Assembly: GCF_030811095.1 (NCBI RefSeq)
Contig: NZ_JAUSQL010000001.1
Location: 1,364,001 to 1,428,000, forward strand
Direction: 5' to 3'
Source: Trueperella abortisuis
GTDB lineage: Bacteria; Actinomycetota; Actinomycetes; Actinomycetales; Actinomycetaceae
DNA: 64,000 nt
A program made the translations under genes and the position numbers. The notes beneath the pieces are model-generated. The model was not told the origin of the DNA. It saw only the letters and a program-made list of their open reading frames with translations, and ran no database searches. Positions 42,417-51,175 of this stretch are shown in pieces; positions within the stretch are counted from its first letter, which is position 1, and every line of letters begins with the position of its first letter.

Positions 42417-44276
42417 CTACTTCTTCTTCGACTCGGGCATCTCGGAGGAGAGCGCGGCGACGAAAGCCTCCTGCGGCACGTCCACGCGGCCGATCGACTT
42501 CATGCGCTTCTTTCCTTCCTTCTGCTTTTCCAACAGTTTGCGCTTGCGGGAAATATCGCCACCGTAGCACTTGGCGAGCATGTCCTTGCGCAGGGCGCGA
42601 ATCGTCTCGCGGGCGATGATGCGCGAGCCGATGGCGGCCTGGACGGGGATCTCGAACTGTTGACGCGGGATGAGGCTCTTGAGCTTGCCCGTCATCTCCA
42701 CGCCGTAGTGGTAGGCGTTGTCGCGGTGGACGATGGCAGAGAAGGCGTCGACCTTCTCCCCGTTGAGCAAGATGTCAACCTTGACGAGGTCCGCCTGCTG
42801 CTCGCCCTCCTCCTTGTAGTCGAGGGAGGCGTAGCCCTTGGTGCGCGACTTGAGCTGGTCGAAGAAGTCGGTGACGATCTCGGCAAGCGGCAGCTTGTAG
42901 CGCAGTTCCACACGGTCCTCCGACAGGTAGTCCATCCCCTGCAGGCTGCCGCGGCGCTGCTGGCACAGCTCCATCGTGGTGCCCACATAGTCGGAGGGGG
43001 TGAGAATCGTGGCGTTGACGAGTGGCTCGTAGATCGCGGCGATCTTCCCATCAGGAAACTCGGAGGGGTTTTGCACGACGTGCTCCACCCCGCCCTCAGC
43101 GACAACCCGGTAGATGACCGAGGGCGCGGTGGCGATCAGGTCAAGGTCGAACTCGCGCTCGAGGCGCTCCGTGACAATCTCGAGGTGGAGCAGGCCGAGG
43201 AATCCGCACCTAAACCCGAAGCCGAGCGCCACCGAGTTCTCCGGCTCGTAGACGAGGGCGGCGTCGTTAAGCTTGAGCTTGTCTAGCGCGTCGCGCAGTG
43301 CCGGGTAGTCCGAGCCGTCGATGGGATAGATACCCGAGTAGACCATGGGCTTGGGATCGCGGTAGCCAGAAAGCGGGCTCCTAGCCGGCTTGCGCGCATC
43401 GGTGACCGTGTCACCGACTCGCGACTGACGCACCTCCTTCACACCCGTGATGAGGTAGCCCACCTCCCCCACGCCCAGCCCGGCGGCCGGCTTGGGTTCG
43501 GGCGAGATGACGCCGATCTCGAGCAGCTCGTGGTTAGCGTGGGTGGACATCATCTGCACCCGCTGGCGCGGGGTGAGGCTCCCGTCCACCACGCGCACGT
43601 AGGTGACAACCCCGCGGTAGGAATCGTAGACGGAGTCGAAGATCATGGCGCGCGCCTCGGCATCCGGGTCGCCCGTGGGGGAAGGTATCTCTGCGACGAT
43701 CCGGTCGAGCAGCTCATCCACGCCCTGCCCCGTCTTGCCCGAGACCCGTATGACATCATCGGCGTCACAGCCGATAAGGGAGGCGAGCTCGGCGGCGTAC
43801 TTGTCCGGGTTCGCGGCGGGTAGGTCGATCTTGTTGAGAACCGGGATGATCGTGAGGTCGTTCTCGATGGCCATGTAGAGGTTAGCCAAGGTCTGGGCTT
43901 CGATGCCCTGCGCCGAATCCACCAGCAGGATCGCCCCCTCGCAGGCGGCGAGCGAGCGGGAAACCTCGTAAGCGAAGTCAACGTGGCCGGGGGTGTCAAT
44001 CATGTTCAGGGCGTAGGCCTGCCCGTCCACCGTCCACGGCATCCGCACCGCCTGGGACTTGATGGTGATTCCGCGTTCGCGCTCGATGTCCATCCGGTCG
44101 AGGTACTGGGCGCGCATCTCACGCTCGGCGACGACGTCGGTCAGCTGCAGCATCCGGTCGGCAAGCGTCGACTTGCCGTGATCGATGTGGGCGATGATGC
44201 AGAAATTTCGAATCTGCGCGGCCGGTGTGGACGCGGGCTGGATCTTGGCCAGCTCAGCAGAGGTAGAAACGGGCAC
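42417..44276 (-). CDS. lepA: Elongation factor 4 (LepA)
   Basis: 619-aa ribosomal GTPase. G1 [14 protein letters not shown]3 DTPGHVDF, G4 NKIDLP; the LepA-specific C-terminal domain runs to the Lys-rich [16 protein letters not shown] stretch. The GTG at 44276 has AAGGAGACTC upstream, a good ribosome site. First gene of lepA-trmB-hemW-hypothetical. It has roles in back-translocation and initiation. Confidence 0.97.
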   Translation of the reverse strand: MPVSTSAELAKIQPASTPAAQIRNFCIIAHIDHGKSTLADRMLQLTDVVAEREMRAQYLDRMDIERERGITIKSQAVRMPWTVDGQAYALNMIDTPGHVDFAYEVSRSLAACEGAILLVDSAQGIEAQTLANLYMAIENDLTIIPVLNKIDLPAANPDKYAAELASLIGCDADDVIRVSGKTGQGVDELLDRIVAEIPSPTGDPDAEARAMIFDSVYDSYRGVVTYVRVVDGSLTPRQRVQMMSTHANHELLEIGVISPEPKPAAGLGVGEVGYLITGVKEVRQSRVGDTVTDARKPARSPLSGYRDPKPMVYSGIYPIDGSDYPALRDALDKLKLNDAALVYEPENSVALGFGFRCGFLGLLHLEIVTERLEREFDLDLIATAPSVIYRVVAEGGVEHVVQNPSEFPDGKIAAIYEPLVNATILTPSDYVGTTMELCQQRRGSLQGMDYLSEDRVELRYKLPLAEIVTDFFDQLKSRTKGYASLDYKEEGEQQADLVKVDILLNGEKVDAFSAIVHRDNAYHYGVEMTGKLKSLIPRQQFEIPVQAAIGSRIIARETIRALRKDMLAKCYGGDISRKRKLLEKQKEGKKRMKSIGRVDVPQEAFVAALSSEMPESKKK

Positions 44277-44366
44277 GAGTCTCCTTCAAGTAACAGTCCT
44301 CATCCACGATACCAGCGTGCTCGCGGCGATCGCCGAATGGGCCGTGTGAAATTGGGCGGCACGTGT

Positions 44367-44372
44367 CAGACT
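44367..44372 (+). promoter_or_regulatory. -10 box of the HAD gene, leaderless type
   Basis: CAGACT, then TGTCCC and ATG (44379): 6-nt spacing. It sits in the 102-bp lepA/HAD divergent gap; nothing else is clear there. Confidence 0.35.
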
Positions 44373-44378
44373 TGTCCC

Positions 44379-44999
44379 ATGTATTCCTCCATCTTATGGG
44401 ACATGGGCGGCACGCTGATCGACACCTACCCCGCCGTCGACAACCTGCTCGCGCGGATCGGGTACCGCACGAGTGCGCCCAGCGACGCCCAGCTGTCCGA
44501 GGTGGCTGCCCTGCGCTCGGTATCGATCGAGCACGCGATGAACAAGCTCCACCAGCTCTACGGCGCTGACCTAGACGCCCTCCACGCCGGCTATGCGGAG
44601 CTCAAGGAAACGTGGAGAACCCGTCCGGCTCCGCTGATGAGCGGGGCGCGCCGCGTGCTTGGCGCCGTTCACGACGCCGGAGGGCTCAACCTCGTGGCCA
44701 CCCATCGCGACCGCCGCTCGGCCGAGAACCTGCTGGCCGCCCACGGGATCGAGGTGGACGACATGGTGTGTGCCCCCGACGGCTACGAGCGCAAGCCCTC
44801 CCCGCAGATGTACCAGGTTCTCATCGAGCGCCACCACCTCGACCCGGCCACCGTCATCGCGCTCGGCGATCGGCCGATCGACGTCGAGGCCGCCACCGCC
44901 GCCGGAATCCGCGGCTATCTGCTCGATCACCGCGGCGAAGAGGCAGGCACCCTTGCCTCTCTCAGCGACGTGCTGGCGCTGATCGGTGAGCGCGTGTGA
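44379..44999 (+). CDS. HAD-superfamily hydrolase
   Basis: 206-aa HAD phosphatase-like protein. Motif I is WDMGGTLIDT (DxGGT, with Gly where DxDxT has the second Asp), motif II a Thr in LVATHRDR, motif III Lys in GYERKPSPQMY, and motif IV ALGDRPIDVEAA. The cap is alpha-helical (subfamily IA). The missing second Asp suggests either a non-phosphatase or a subgroup with altered acid-base chemistry. Substrate unknown. Confidence 0.85.
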   Translation: MYSSILWDMGGTLIDTYPAVDNLLARIGYRTSAPSDAQLSEVAALRSVSIEHAMNKLHQLYGADLDALHAGYAELKETWRTRPAPLMSGARRVLGAVHDAGGLNLVATHRDRRSAENLLAAHGIEVDDMVCAPDGYERKPSPQMYQVLIERHHLDPATVIALGDRPIDVEAATAAGIRGYLLDHRGEEAGTLASLSDVLALIGERV

Positions 45000-45005
45000 G
45001 ATAAT
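45000..45005 (+). promoter_or_regulatory. -10 box of the coiled-coil membrane protein gene, leaderless type
   Basis: GATAAT ends 7 nt before the ATG at 45013. Its first base is the base after the HAD stop. No ribosome site precedes the ATG. Confidence 0.4.
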
Positions 45006-45012
45006 TTCTGCC

Positions 45013-45648
45013 ATGAGCCTTGGACCCGGATCCCTCAACGTTTTCCTGCCCCTCATCGAGCGGCTGACCCGGCTACCCGGCCGCGCACTTGTCTCCACCG
45101 CGGCCGTAGCAAACGTGCTGCTGGCGTTCGTCGGTGTGGGTGCCGGCAGGAACGGTTCCTCTACCGCCGCCTGGATCCCGTTCGCCGCGTGCGTGGTATT
45201 CAGCGCAGTCCTGGTTTTTTTCGCTGTCCGACGCTCCCGGCTCGAACGCCTCATGGAGGCGTACACCGAGAAACTGAGGGCGCGCTACGGGCGTCGACCC
45301 CAGGCCGAGTCTGCCGGCCAGATCGCGAGCACGGCGGGTGAGGGCATCGTCATCGACGAATACGGCAACCCGCTCGGCCGCGAGGAGGGCATGGAGCAGG
45401 AGATCGAGCGGATGCGCGCCAAGGAGCGCCAGGCCGACGCCGAGCGGGAGGCCGCCCAGCGTAAAAACACGTTCCTTTCTCGGCTGGAGGCAGCACAGCG
45501 GGCCGCGATCGCCCAGGCCGGTGGCGTGGAGAACGTCCCGCACCTGAAGGACGACCTGCGCTGGACGATTCTCTCCGCCGGCCTCACCCTCGCATCGCTG
45601 CCCATCATCGCCGTGCTCATTATCGTCGGCCTCGCCATCTGGCTGTAG
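45013..45648 (+). CDS. Hypothetical membrane protein with a central coiled coil
   Basis: 211 aa. Two N-terminal membrane helices (about 30-50 and 58-75) are followed by a long charged helix (about 75-165; IERMRAKERQADAEREAAQR) and one C-terminal helix (LASLPIIAVLIIVGLAIWL). The start MSLGPGSLNVF is supported by the upstream -10. I recognise no family. The topology suggests a cytoplasmic coiled coil tethered at both ends. It heads a run of small genes with the PH-domain protein and MazF-like toxin. Confidence 0.72.
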   Translation: MSLGPGSLNVFLPLIERLTRLPGRALVSTAAVANVLLAFVGVGAGRNGSSTAAWIPFAACVVFSAVLVFFAVRRSRLERLMEAYTEKLRARYGRRPQAESAGQIASTAGEGIVIDEYGNPLGREEGMEQEIERMRAKERQADAEREAAQRKNTFLSRLEAAQRAAIAQAGGVENVPHLKDDLRWTILSAGLTLASLPIIAVLIIVGLAIWL

Positions 45649-45731
45649 CGGCCAACGTGCACCACGGGCGTCGGGGACACCTCTGGCGACGGCGTCGTGA
45701 CCACGGCACGAGGTCGAGCCCGGGCGTGTGG

Positions 45732-45737
45732 CAAAAT
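45732..45737 (+). promoter_or_regulatory. -10 box of the PH-domain gene, leaderless type
   Basis: CAAAAT, then GGAGGT and ATG (45744), 6-nt spacing. The GGAGGT touches the ATG directly, so it is too close to work as a Shine-Dalgarno. Confidence 0.35.
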
Positions 45738-45743
45738 GGAGGT

Positions 45744-46232
45744 ATGGGATTTAACAAGAAGCTCCTGGCCGCCGACGAGTACGTCATCCGCCACATGCGT
45801 GAGCACGTCAAGGCCATTTTCCCGAACATCCTCGCCCTCGTGGTCGTGGTGGTGGCGCTCGTCCTCGCCCTCGTCTTCCTGCCGGACTCCGTGAGCCCGT
45901 GGGCGCACTGGGCCGCCGGCGCCACCGCGGCGCTCCTGGCGCTCTTCCTGTTCGTAATCCCCTGGCTGCAGTGGATGACGAGCACGTTCACTGTCACCAA
46001 TCGCCGGATCATCACCCGCACTGGCATCCTCAACAAGACCGGCCATGACATCCCGCTCTCCCGGATTTCGAGCGCCTCCTACGAGCGCGACATGATTGAC
46101 CGCGTCTTCGGTTGCGGCACCTTGATCCTCGAAACCTCCGCCGGAAACCCGGTCACGCTCCACGATGTGCCCGACGTCGAGCGTCTGCACGTGACCCTCA
46201 TCGAGCTCCTCGACGAGGGCGAGGACGAGTAG
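45744..46232 (+). CDS. Bacterial PH domain (YdbS-like) membrane protein
   Basis: 162 aa. Residues about 22-75 hold two transmembrane helices (ILALVVVVVALVLALVFL and LLALFLFVIPWLQWM). They precede a bPH2-type domain (STFTVTNRRIITRTGILNKTG, about 78-98, and IPLSRISSASYERDMIDRVFG). The N-terminal LLAADEYVIRHMREHVKAI is typical of the family. Its function is not known for most members. It ends 2 bp before the MazF-like gene, likely one transcript. Confidence 0.85.
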   Translation: MGFNKKLLAADEYVIRHMREHVKAIFPNILALVVVVVALVLALVFLPDSVSPWAHWAAGATAALLALFLFVIPWLQWMTSTFTVTNRRIITRTGILNKTGHDIPLSRISSASYERDMIDRVFGCGTLILETSAGNPVTLHDVPDVERLHVTLIELLDEGEDE

Positions 46233-46234
46233 CC

Positions 46235-46849
46235 GTGGCATTCATGGACTCGCTGCGCCGGGCCGTCGCCTCCGCCGGCCGCACGCTCGGGCGGGAACTG
46301 GCGCGCAAGGCGGGAGACGAAATCGTCCGCGCTCTTGGCGGGACGGGAAGATCTGGAGGCGGTTCGGCGCAACGCCGACCGCCGGCTGTCCCGCGGACGC
46401 GGCCGCGAGGCGCAACCCTGCCCGGGCCCACCGAGCACGCCATCGAGTGGCCCGTATCGCGCATCGGGCTACCCGAGTTCGACTACTCCCCACTCCCCGA
46501 CGGCTTTCCCGACCCGGGCGAAGTGGTATGGGCGTGGGTGCCCTTCGACGAAAACGACGGGCGCGGCAAGGATCGGCCCGTGCTCGTGCTCGCCGGATAC
46601 GAGGAGCACGTCGTCTTCGTACAAATGTCGAGCAAGGACCACGACAGCTATGCGCGCTACGAGGCCAGCCAGGGCCGGACGTGGATGGACATCGGGCGTG
46701 GCGCATGGGATCCGCGCGGGCGCGAATCGGAGGTCCGCCTCGACCGGCTGCTCGTGGCCCATGTCGCCCAGGTTCGCCGCGAGGGAGCCACGCTGGATCG
46801 GGAGCGCTACGACGCCGTCGTGAGCGCGCTCACGGAACTCCACGGCTAA
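46235..46849 (+). CDS. PemK/MazF-like toxin-family protein without visible antitoxin
   Basis: 204 aa from GTG 46235 (ATG at 46244 is the alternative). An Arg/Ala-rich N-terminal helix and Pro-rich linker occupy residues about 1-75. The C-terminal part has the MazF/PemK fold pattern: PGEVVWAWVPFDENDGRGKDRPVLVL (split region about 90-116), VVFVQMSSKDHD and the final LDRLLVAHVAQV. Classical MazF are mRNA ribonucleases paired with an antitoxin; none is next to it here. This solo, extended form recurs in actinobacteria, so toxicity is not assured. Confidence 0.75.
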   Translation: MAFMDSLRRAVASAGRTLGRELARKAGDEIVRALGGTGRSGGGSAQRRPPAVPRTRPRGATLPGPTEHAIEWPVSRIGLPEFDYSPLPDGFPDPGEVVWAWVPFDENDGRGKDRPVLVLAGYEEHVVFVQMSSKDHDSYARYEASQGRTWMDIGRGAWDPRGRESEVRLDRLLVAHVAQVRREGATLDRERYDAVVSALTELHG

Positions 46850-46876
46850 TGCCAGGCTTTTCCAAGGTAGGCCCAC

Positions 46877-46882
46877 TACACT
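46877..46882 (+). promoter_or_regulatory. Candidate csbD -10 box
   Basis: TACACT in the mazF-csbD gap, 49 bp before the csbD ATG, which itself has a good AAGGAG site. No confident -35 or SigB-type box was seen. Confidence 0.3.
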
Positions 46883-46931
46883 GTTAAGGGTAAGGAAGCC
46901 ACCGGCTTCGACCCACGTAGAAGGAGCAACC

Positions 46932-47141
46932 ATGAGCTTTGAGGACATCAAGAACGAAGCCAAGGATCTCGGCGGCAAGGCCAAGGAGACGGCCGGCAAG
47001 GCAACCGAGAACGAAAACCTCGAGTTCGAGGGCAAGAAGGATCAGATCCTGGCCGACGTGAAGAAGACCGCCAGCGAGGCCGGCGAGAAGGCCAAGGGCC
47101 TCGTCAACGAGGCGATCGACAAGATCAAGGGCGACAAGTAG
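46932..47141 (+). CDS. CsbD family stress protein
   Basis: 69-aa highly charged, Lys/Glu-rich, Cys-free protein: FEDIKNEAKDLGGKAKE, then repeated amphipathic helical turns to the end. CsbD proteins are general-stress-induced in Bacillus; their biochemical role is unknown. GAAGGAGCAACC before the ATG is a strong ribosome site. It has its own transcription unit, closed by a long imperfect stem-loop. Confidence 0.88.
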   Translation: MSFEDIKNEAKDLGGKAKETAGKATENENLEFEGKKDQILADVKKTASEAGEKAKGLVNEAIDKIKGDK

Positions 47142-47173
47142 CACTGTTATCAGCGCCCCACGCATAGTTGCCA

Positions 47174-47235
47174 CGGCGCCGCAAACGTGAGCAGATGCAC
47201 CACAACCCGCATCTGGCCTCACTTTTGCGGTGCCG
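47174..47235 (+). terminator. Long imperfect stem-loop after csbD
   Basis: Arms 47174-47198 and 47209-47235 pair over about 24 bases with one G:U, one mismatch and a 2-nt bulge, around a 10-nt loop, followed by TTTGCTTTGC. It probably terminates csbD. A TAAAGT hexamer just past it (about 47245) may be the rpsT -10, leaving a leader of about 145 nt before rpsT with no evident gene. Confidence 0.55.
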
Positions 47236-47397
47236 TTTGCTTTGCTAAAGTAGTCAATTGGACTTTGAACCTGGTCGGGTGAAAGGTCCGGCCAATCTTC
47301 TTTCCACGGGCTCCCCACGCCTCAGTCCGAAGATGGTATGCCCTCACCGACCCGCGGCCCATCACGGGGCCATCATTCACAACGAAAGAGTTCATCA

Positions 47398-47664
47398 GTG
47401 GCAAACATCAAGTCCCAGATCAAGCGAAACAAGACTAACGAGAAGCGCCGTCTTCGGAACAAGGCCGTCAAGACCGAGGTTCGTACCCTCGTTCGAAAGA
47501 CGCGCGAGGCCGCCGCTGCTGGCAACGCCGAGGAGGCCCAGGAGGCACTCCGCGTCGCCTCCCGCAAGCTCGACAAGGCTGTTTCCAAGGGTGTTATCCA
47601 CCGCAACCAGGCGGCGAACCGCAAGTCGAAGCTCGCCAAGCTTGTTGCGAAGATCGACGGCTAA
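47398..47664 (+). CDS. rpsT: 30S ribosomal protein S20
   Basis: 88-aa basic helical protein binding 16S r[24 protein letters not shown] at the start and [18 protein letters not shown] near the end are diagnostic. The GTG at 47398 is preceded by AAAGAG. In E. coli S20 represses its own translation through a poor start codon; the GTG and long leader here would allow the same, though that is inference. Followed at once by a textbook terminator. Confidence 0.97.
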   Translation: MANIKSQIKRNKTNEKRRLRNKAVKTEVRTLVRKTREAAAAGNAEEAQEALRVASRKLDKAVSKGVIHRNQAANRKSKLAKLVAKIDG

Positions 47665-47676
47665 GCTTTAGCCTCG

Positions 47677-47708
47677 AAAGGCGGCGGACTCATGTCCGCC
47701 GCCTTTTT
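47677..47708 (+). terminator. Intrinsic terminator of rpsT
   Basis: AAGGCGGCGGA pairs with TCCGCCGCCTT around a 6-nt loop, followed by T5. It begins 13 bp after the rpsT stop. This is the clearest rho-independent terminator in the window. Confidence 0.93.
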
Positions 47709-47736
47709 CATGCCCGCGCACCGGCCGGAGCAGTCT

Positions 47737-47744
47737 GCCATCAC
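47737..47744. repeat. Left target-site duplication of the IS element
   Basis: GCCATCAC immediately left of the element; the same 8 bp recurs at 49281-49288. An 8-bp duplication is normal for IS256-type transposition and fixes the element ends. Confidence 0.8.
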
Positions 47745-47968
47745 GGCTTATAGGTCAGGTTGTGGGTTAATAGACAAAAAATGTGTCTTATCCGGGCGTG
47801 TCGTTAGTGTCCTGCCCAGCCTTGGTGGATGGTCAGGCCGTCGTCCCAGGGGGCTTGGGTGTTGATGGCGTTGTCGATGTAGGCTGGCCCGTCGGGCTCA
47901 GGTTCGGGTTTGGGCTTGGTGGTGGCGGGGGTGTTGTTGATGAACGTGGGCTTATAGGTCAGGTTGTG
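47745..47968 (+). repeat. Direct repeat of the IS left terminus (two 20-bp copies)
   Basis: GGCTTATAGGTCAGGTTGTG is identical at 47745-47764 and 47949-47968. The inner copy continues TTGGTTT, as does the right end, so it matches the right end better than the outer copy does. A third, degenerate version (GGCCAGGTCGTGTTGGTTTT) lies near 48046-48065, perhaps a subterminal transposase-binding repeat. Confidence 0.7.
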
Positions 47969-48127
47969 TTGGTTTTTGGGCTGTCTTTCGTTGCTATAAA
48001 GCCGAAAGGTGGGGGTTGGACTGGTTGTGACTTGAGTTCTTGGTTGGCCAGGTCGTGTTGGTTTTATCCCGGTTTTTGATTGATATTCCGTGGCAAGGTC
48101 GGGGTTTGAATCGGCTTGAATGTGGGG

Positions 48128-49234
48128 ATGGGAAATCCTCGATGCAAAATCTGTGGTGGCACGACGCAAAAATGGGGCTCAACTCGAGCAGGTAGGCCAA
48201 GGTTGCGCTGTCCAACATGTGGGGCAAGCCAGTCTCGGCGTAACGATACCCGCGCCCGGCATTTCAGTGCGTTTTTAGACTTCGTCACCGGCAAACACAC
48301 CCTGGCCGATTACGGGCCCAAGGCACGCACCATACGACGGCGTAACGAACCATTTTGGCATCTATGGCCAGTTTCCCCACTGGTCGACGAAGTCAGCCAC
48401 GTGGTCTTTGTTGACGGGATCTACCTGTCCCACAAGCTGGTCGTCCTGATCGCGTGTACCAAGACTCACGTGCTTGGCTGGTACGTGGCCAAGGGCGAGA
48501 CCACCCGCGCCTGGCAAGCGCTGATGTCGAGGATCGCGCCCCCAGATGTTGTCGTGTGTGATGGTGGGCAAGGCATCGCCAGCGCGGTGAAGACTACCTG
48601 GCCTGGAACCCGGATCCAACGCTGCGTCTTTCACGCCTATAGCGCGGTCAAGCGTAAGACCACCACCCGGCCACGCACTCAGGCAGGTGTTGATCTCTAC
48701 GGTCTTGCTCAAGCCCTGCTCGAGGTCGCCACCTATGAGCAGGCAGTGGCATGGATGAGCAAACTCGCCGCCTGGAACACCACCTACAAACAGTTCCTCG
48801 CCCAGCGCACCCGGCTACCAGACGGACGCCTCGTTCCCACCCATGCCCGGCTGATCCAGGCCAAGAACTGCCTCAACACGCTGGTCAAACAAGGCACGCT
48901 GTTCACCTTCCTTGATCCCGCCCTTGACCTTGAAGGTGACCCCATTCCCAGGACGTCGAACCTGATCGAGGGCGGGATTAATACCCAACTACGCTGCGTG
49001 CTACGAGCCCACCGGGGCATGAGTCTTGATCACCAGGTCAAGACCGTGTTGTGGTGGTGCTACCAGCACACCGAGACCCCTGCCACCCCAGCACACATCC
49101 TCAAGACCACGATCACCGACCAGCAGATCATTGACCAATTCGACAAGGCCAGCCACCGCGCCCAAGCACAAGCCGAGATCGACAGGTGGGGAACCGCAGT
49201 TAACTGGACCGACTTCCACCACAACGGAACCTGA
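48128..49234 (+). CDS. IS256-superfamily (IS1249-like) transposase
   Basis: 368 aa from ATG 48128; an in-frame TTG at 48116 is the other start. The N-terminal zinc ribbon is CKICGG with CPTCGASQ, followed by a basic RRND stretch. The DDE/MULE-type core has VFVDGIYLSH (first Asp), VVVCDGGQGI (second Asp), IQRCVFHAYSAVKR (C-H motif) and the Glu in SNLIEGGINTQLR. All catalytic residues and an uninterrupted frame suggest a functional enzyme. Confidence 0.9.
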   Translation: MGNPRCKICGGTTQKWGSTRAGRPRLRCPTCGASQSRRNDTRARHFSAFLDFVTGKHTLADYGPKARTIRRRNEPFWHLWPVSPLVDEVSHVVFVDGIYLSHKLVVLIACTKTHVLGWYVAKGETTRAWQALMSRIAPPDVVVCDGGQGIASAVKTTWPGTRIQRCVFHAYSAVKRKTTTRPRTQAGVDLYGLAQALLEVATYEQAVAWMSKLAAWNTTYKQFLAQRTRLPDGRLVPTHARLIQAKNCLNTLVKQGTLFTFLDPALDLEGDPIPRTSNLIEGGINTQLRCVLRAHRGMSLDHQVKTVLWWCYQHTETPATPAHILKTTITDQQIIDQFDKASHRAQAQAEIDRWGTAVNWTDFHHNGT

Positions 49235-49280
49235 CACGAAACCTACTAAACCGAAACCAACACATTTTGGCCTATAAGCC

Positions 49281-49288
49281 GCCATCAC
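49281..49288. repeat. Right target-site duplication of the IS element
   Basis: GCCATCAC, identical to 47737-47744. The following 150 bp contain a short direct repeat (TCGAAGGCTT at about 49290 and 49305) and no supported gene before 49442. Confidence 0.8.
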
Positions 49289-49441
49289 ATCGAAGGCTTG
49301 CGGTCGAAGGCTTCCGGTTCAGCTGAGTGCGCAGCTCGTCGACAACCACGCCAGAAACGATTTAGCCATGCTTGGAGCACTCCTTTGCGGAGAGAACCTG
49401 GAACCGTCATCGGCGATGCCTGCTGTGAGGACCGCGTCGGT

Positions 49442-49627
49442 ATGAGTGCAAATTCTGGGGTGTACTGGCTACTCGTTATGACGGGGTTCTTTGCCTACAG
49501 TTTCATCACAGAGGATTGGGGTCAATCCTGGATTATCTGGCCCGTGGCAGGCGTGCTGTTCGCCGCCCTGATGGTGGGATTGTCCTACTGGGTAGGATCG
49601 CGGCAAGAGAACCGACAAGATGCGTGA
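49442..49627 (+). CDS. Small two-helix membrane protein
   Basis: 61 aa: MSANSGVYWLLVMTGFFAYSF, a short charged loop (TEDWGQ), then a second helix (WIIWPVAGVLFAALMVGLSYW) and a charged tail. This resembles the 2TM-type modules common in actinobacterial membrane proteins, alone or as C-terminal parts of larger proteins, so it may be a whole small protein or the tail of a decayed gene. The IS sits 160 bp upstream. No ribosome site is obvious. Confidence 0.5.
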   Translation: MSANSGVYWLLVMTGFFAYSFITEDWGQSWIIWPVAGVLFAALMVGLSYWVGSRQENRQDA

Positions 49628-49677
49628 CACAGGGCGGCAGGCCCAACCGAATGGTTCGTGAAGTGCGTGCCCCCGCA

Positions 49678-49728
49678 TTATCTCTGCGCTGTGATACGAC
49701 TGAGATAATGCGGGGGCATTGCAGGTGG
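49678..49728 (-). terminator. Perfect 17-bp stem-loop after pntB
   Basis: Arms 49678-49694 and 49712-49728 are exactly complementary over 17 bp with a 17-nt loop, starting 2 bp past the pntB stop. The stem has a G:C base and an A/T-rich top. There is no T-tract on either side. It probably ends pntAB, and could serve the small gene on the plus strand too. The large loop leaves room for another role such as an RNA element. Confidence 0.6.
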
Positions 49729-49730
49729 TC

Positions 49731-51173
49731 CTAGGCGTTGACCTTGAGGGCCGCGTTGATCTGATCCACCGAATCCTTCGCGTCCCCGAGCAGCATCGCG
49801 GTGTTCTCGTTGAAGAACAGCGGGTTCTGCACGCCGGCGTATCCGGCGTTGCCCATCGAGCGTTTGAATACGATGACGTTCTTCGCCTCCCAGACCTTGA
49901 TGACCGGCATGCCGGCGATCGGCGAGCCCGGCTCCTCGGCCGCCGGGTTGACCGTGTCGTTGGCACCGATCACAAGCACCACGTCGGCCTCGGACAGCGA
50001 GTCGTTGACCTCGTCCATCTCGTAGACGATGTCGTAGGGGACATTCGCCTCCGCCAGGAGGACGTTCATATGTCCGGGTAGGCGACCGGCAACCGGGTGG
50101 ATCGCAAAGGAGACGTCGACGCCCGCCTCGCGCAGACGCCGGGTGAGTTCGGCGACCGGGTACTGGGCCTGCGCCACCGCCATGCCATAGCCGGGGGTGA
50201 TGACCACCTTGTGGGCGGTGGCCAGCATCTCGGCTACCTCGGGTGCGGTGATCTCACGGTGGGTGCCGTAGTCGCGCTCCTCGGCCACCGCACCATCGGA
50301 GCCGAAGCCGCCGAGGATGACGGAGATGAAGGAGCGGTTCATCGCCTGGCACATGATGTAGGACAGGTAGGCGCCGGAGGATCCCACGAGCGCGCCCACA
50401 ATGATGAGCAGATCGTTACCAAGCGTGAAGCCGGCCATGGCGGCGGCCCAGCCCGAGTAAGAGTTCAGCATCGACACGACCACCGGCATGTCGCCGCCAC
50501 CGATCGCCGCCACGAGGTGCAGGCCGAGCAGGAGTGCGACAACTGTGAGCAGGGCCAGTGGGATCATCCCGGAACCGATGCTGCGGGTGTGGGCGAACCA
50601 GATGATAAACGCCAGCGAGGCGAGGATGGCGCCGAGGTTGAGCCAGTTGCGCCCTGGAAGGGTGAGCGGTTTGCCGGACATGCGACCCGAGAGCTTGAGG
50701 AACGCGATGATCGAGCCGGTGAACGTGACCGCGCCGATGAACACCGCCAGGCCCACCTCCCCCATGTGAAAGGCGTTCTCAGGTGTGTCCGCGCCCGGTG
50801 TGAGGATGAAGGAGTTATAGCCCACGAGCACCGCGGCCAGACCCACGAACGAGTGCAGCATGGCAATGAGTTCGGGCATGCCGGTCATCTCCACCTTGCG
50901 AGCGAGTGGGATGCCGACGGCCGCACCGATTCCAAGGGCCACGATGATGAGGGCTGCCACCACGCCCTGCTGATCGGAGAAGGAGATGAGGATGGTGATG
51001 GTCGCCACCAGGACGAGGAACATGCCGAGCATGCCAAGCCGGTTTCCGCGTTGCGCCGTGGCCTGCTTCGACAATCCCGCGAGCGCGAGGATGAAGAGCA
51101 GGGCGGCTGCGATGTAGGCAAGCGACTGGAAGCTCAGCTGCCAGAAACCCACGAAAGTGTAGATATCGCTCAT
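49731..51173 (-). CDS. pntB: NAD(P) transhydrogenase beta subunit
   Basis: 480-aa membrane subunit of the proton-translocating transhydrogenase. Eight to nine membrane helices fill residues about 1-290. They are followed by the NADP(H)-binding dIII domain with [42 protein letters not shown] and [17 protein letters not shown] at 51173 has AGGAG 6 nt upstream, inside the end of pntA; a TTG two codons earlier is less likely. It couples H+ entry to NADPH formation from NADH. Confidence 0.95.
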   Translation of the reverse strand: MSDIYTFVGFWQLSFQSLAYIAAALLFILALAGLSKQATAQRGNRLGMLGMFLVLVATITILISFSDQQGVVAALIIVALGIGAAVGIPLARKVEMTGMPELIAMLHSFVGLAAVLVGYNSFILTPGADTPENAFHMGEVGLAVFIGAVTFTGSIIAFLKLSGRMSGKPLTLPGRNWLNLGAILASLAFIIWFAHTRSIGSGMIPLALLTVVALLLGLHLVAAIGGGDMPVVVSMLNSYSGWAAAMAGFTLGNDLLIIVGALVGSSGAYLSYIMCQAMNRSFISVILGGFGSDGAVAEERDYGTHREITAPEVAEMLATAHKVVITPGYGMAVAQAQYPVAELTRRLREAGVDVSFAIHPVAGRLPGHMNVLLAEANVPYDIVYEMDEVNDSLSEADVVLVIGANDTVNPAAEEPGSPIAGMPVIKVWEAKNVIVFKRSMGNAGYAGVQNPLFFNENTAMLLGDAKDSVDQINAALKVNA

Positions 51174-51175
51174 GA

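Larger units (their letters stand above)
47745..49280 (+). mobile_element. IS256/IS1249-type insertion sequence, 1536 bp, with a duplicated left end
   Basis: The element is bounded by inverted ends GGCTTATAGG (left, 47745) and its complement (right, to 49280), flanked by 8-bp direct repeats GCCATCAC. It carries one transposase. The left terminal 20 bp occur twice, at 47745-47764 and 47949-47968, so a minimal element would be 1332 bp. Between the copies are 184 bp without a convincing gene. It landed between rpsT and a small membrane-protein gene, beyond the rpsT terminator, and broke no recognisable gene. Confidence 0.85.

Noticed and set aside
47804-48169. 121-codon minus-strand frame across the IS left end
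   Set aside because: It spans the inner left end and the transposase start, so the whole frame cannot be one gene; only its last third could be a remnant.
49298-49441. N-terminal extension of the small membrane protein upstream of 49442
   Set aside because: The extension is Arg/Ser-rich with no pattern, and the hydrophobic part starts only after the ATG at 49442.
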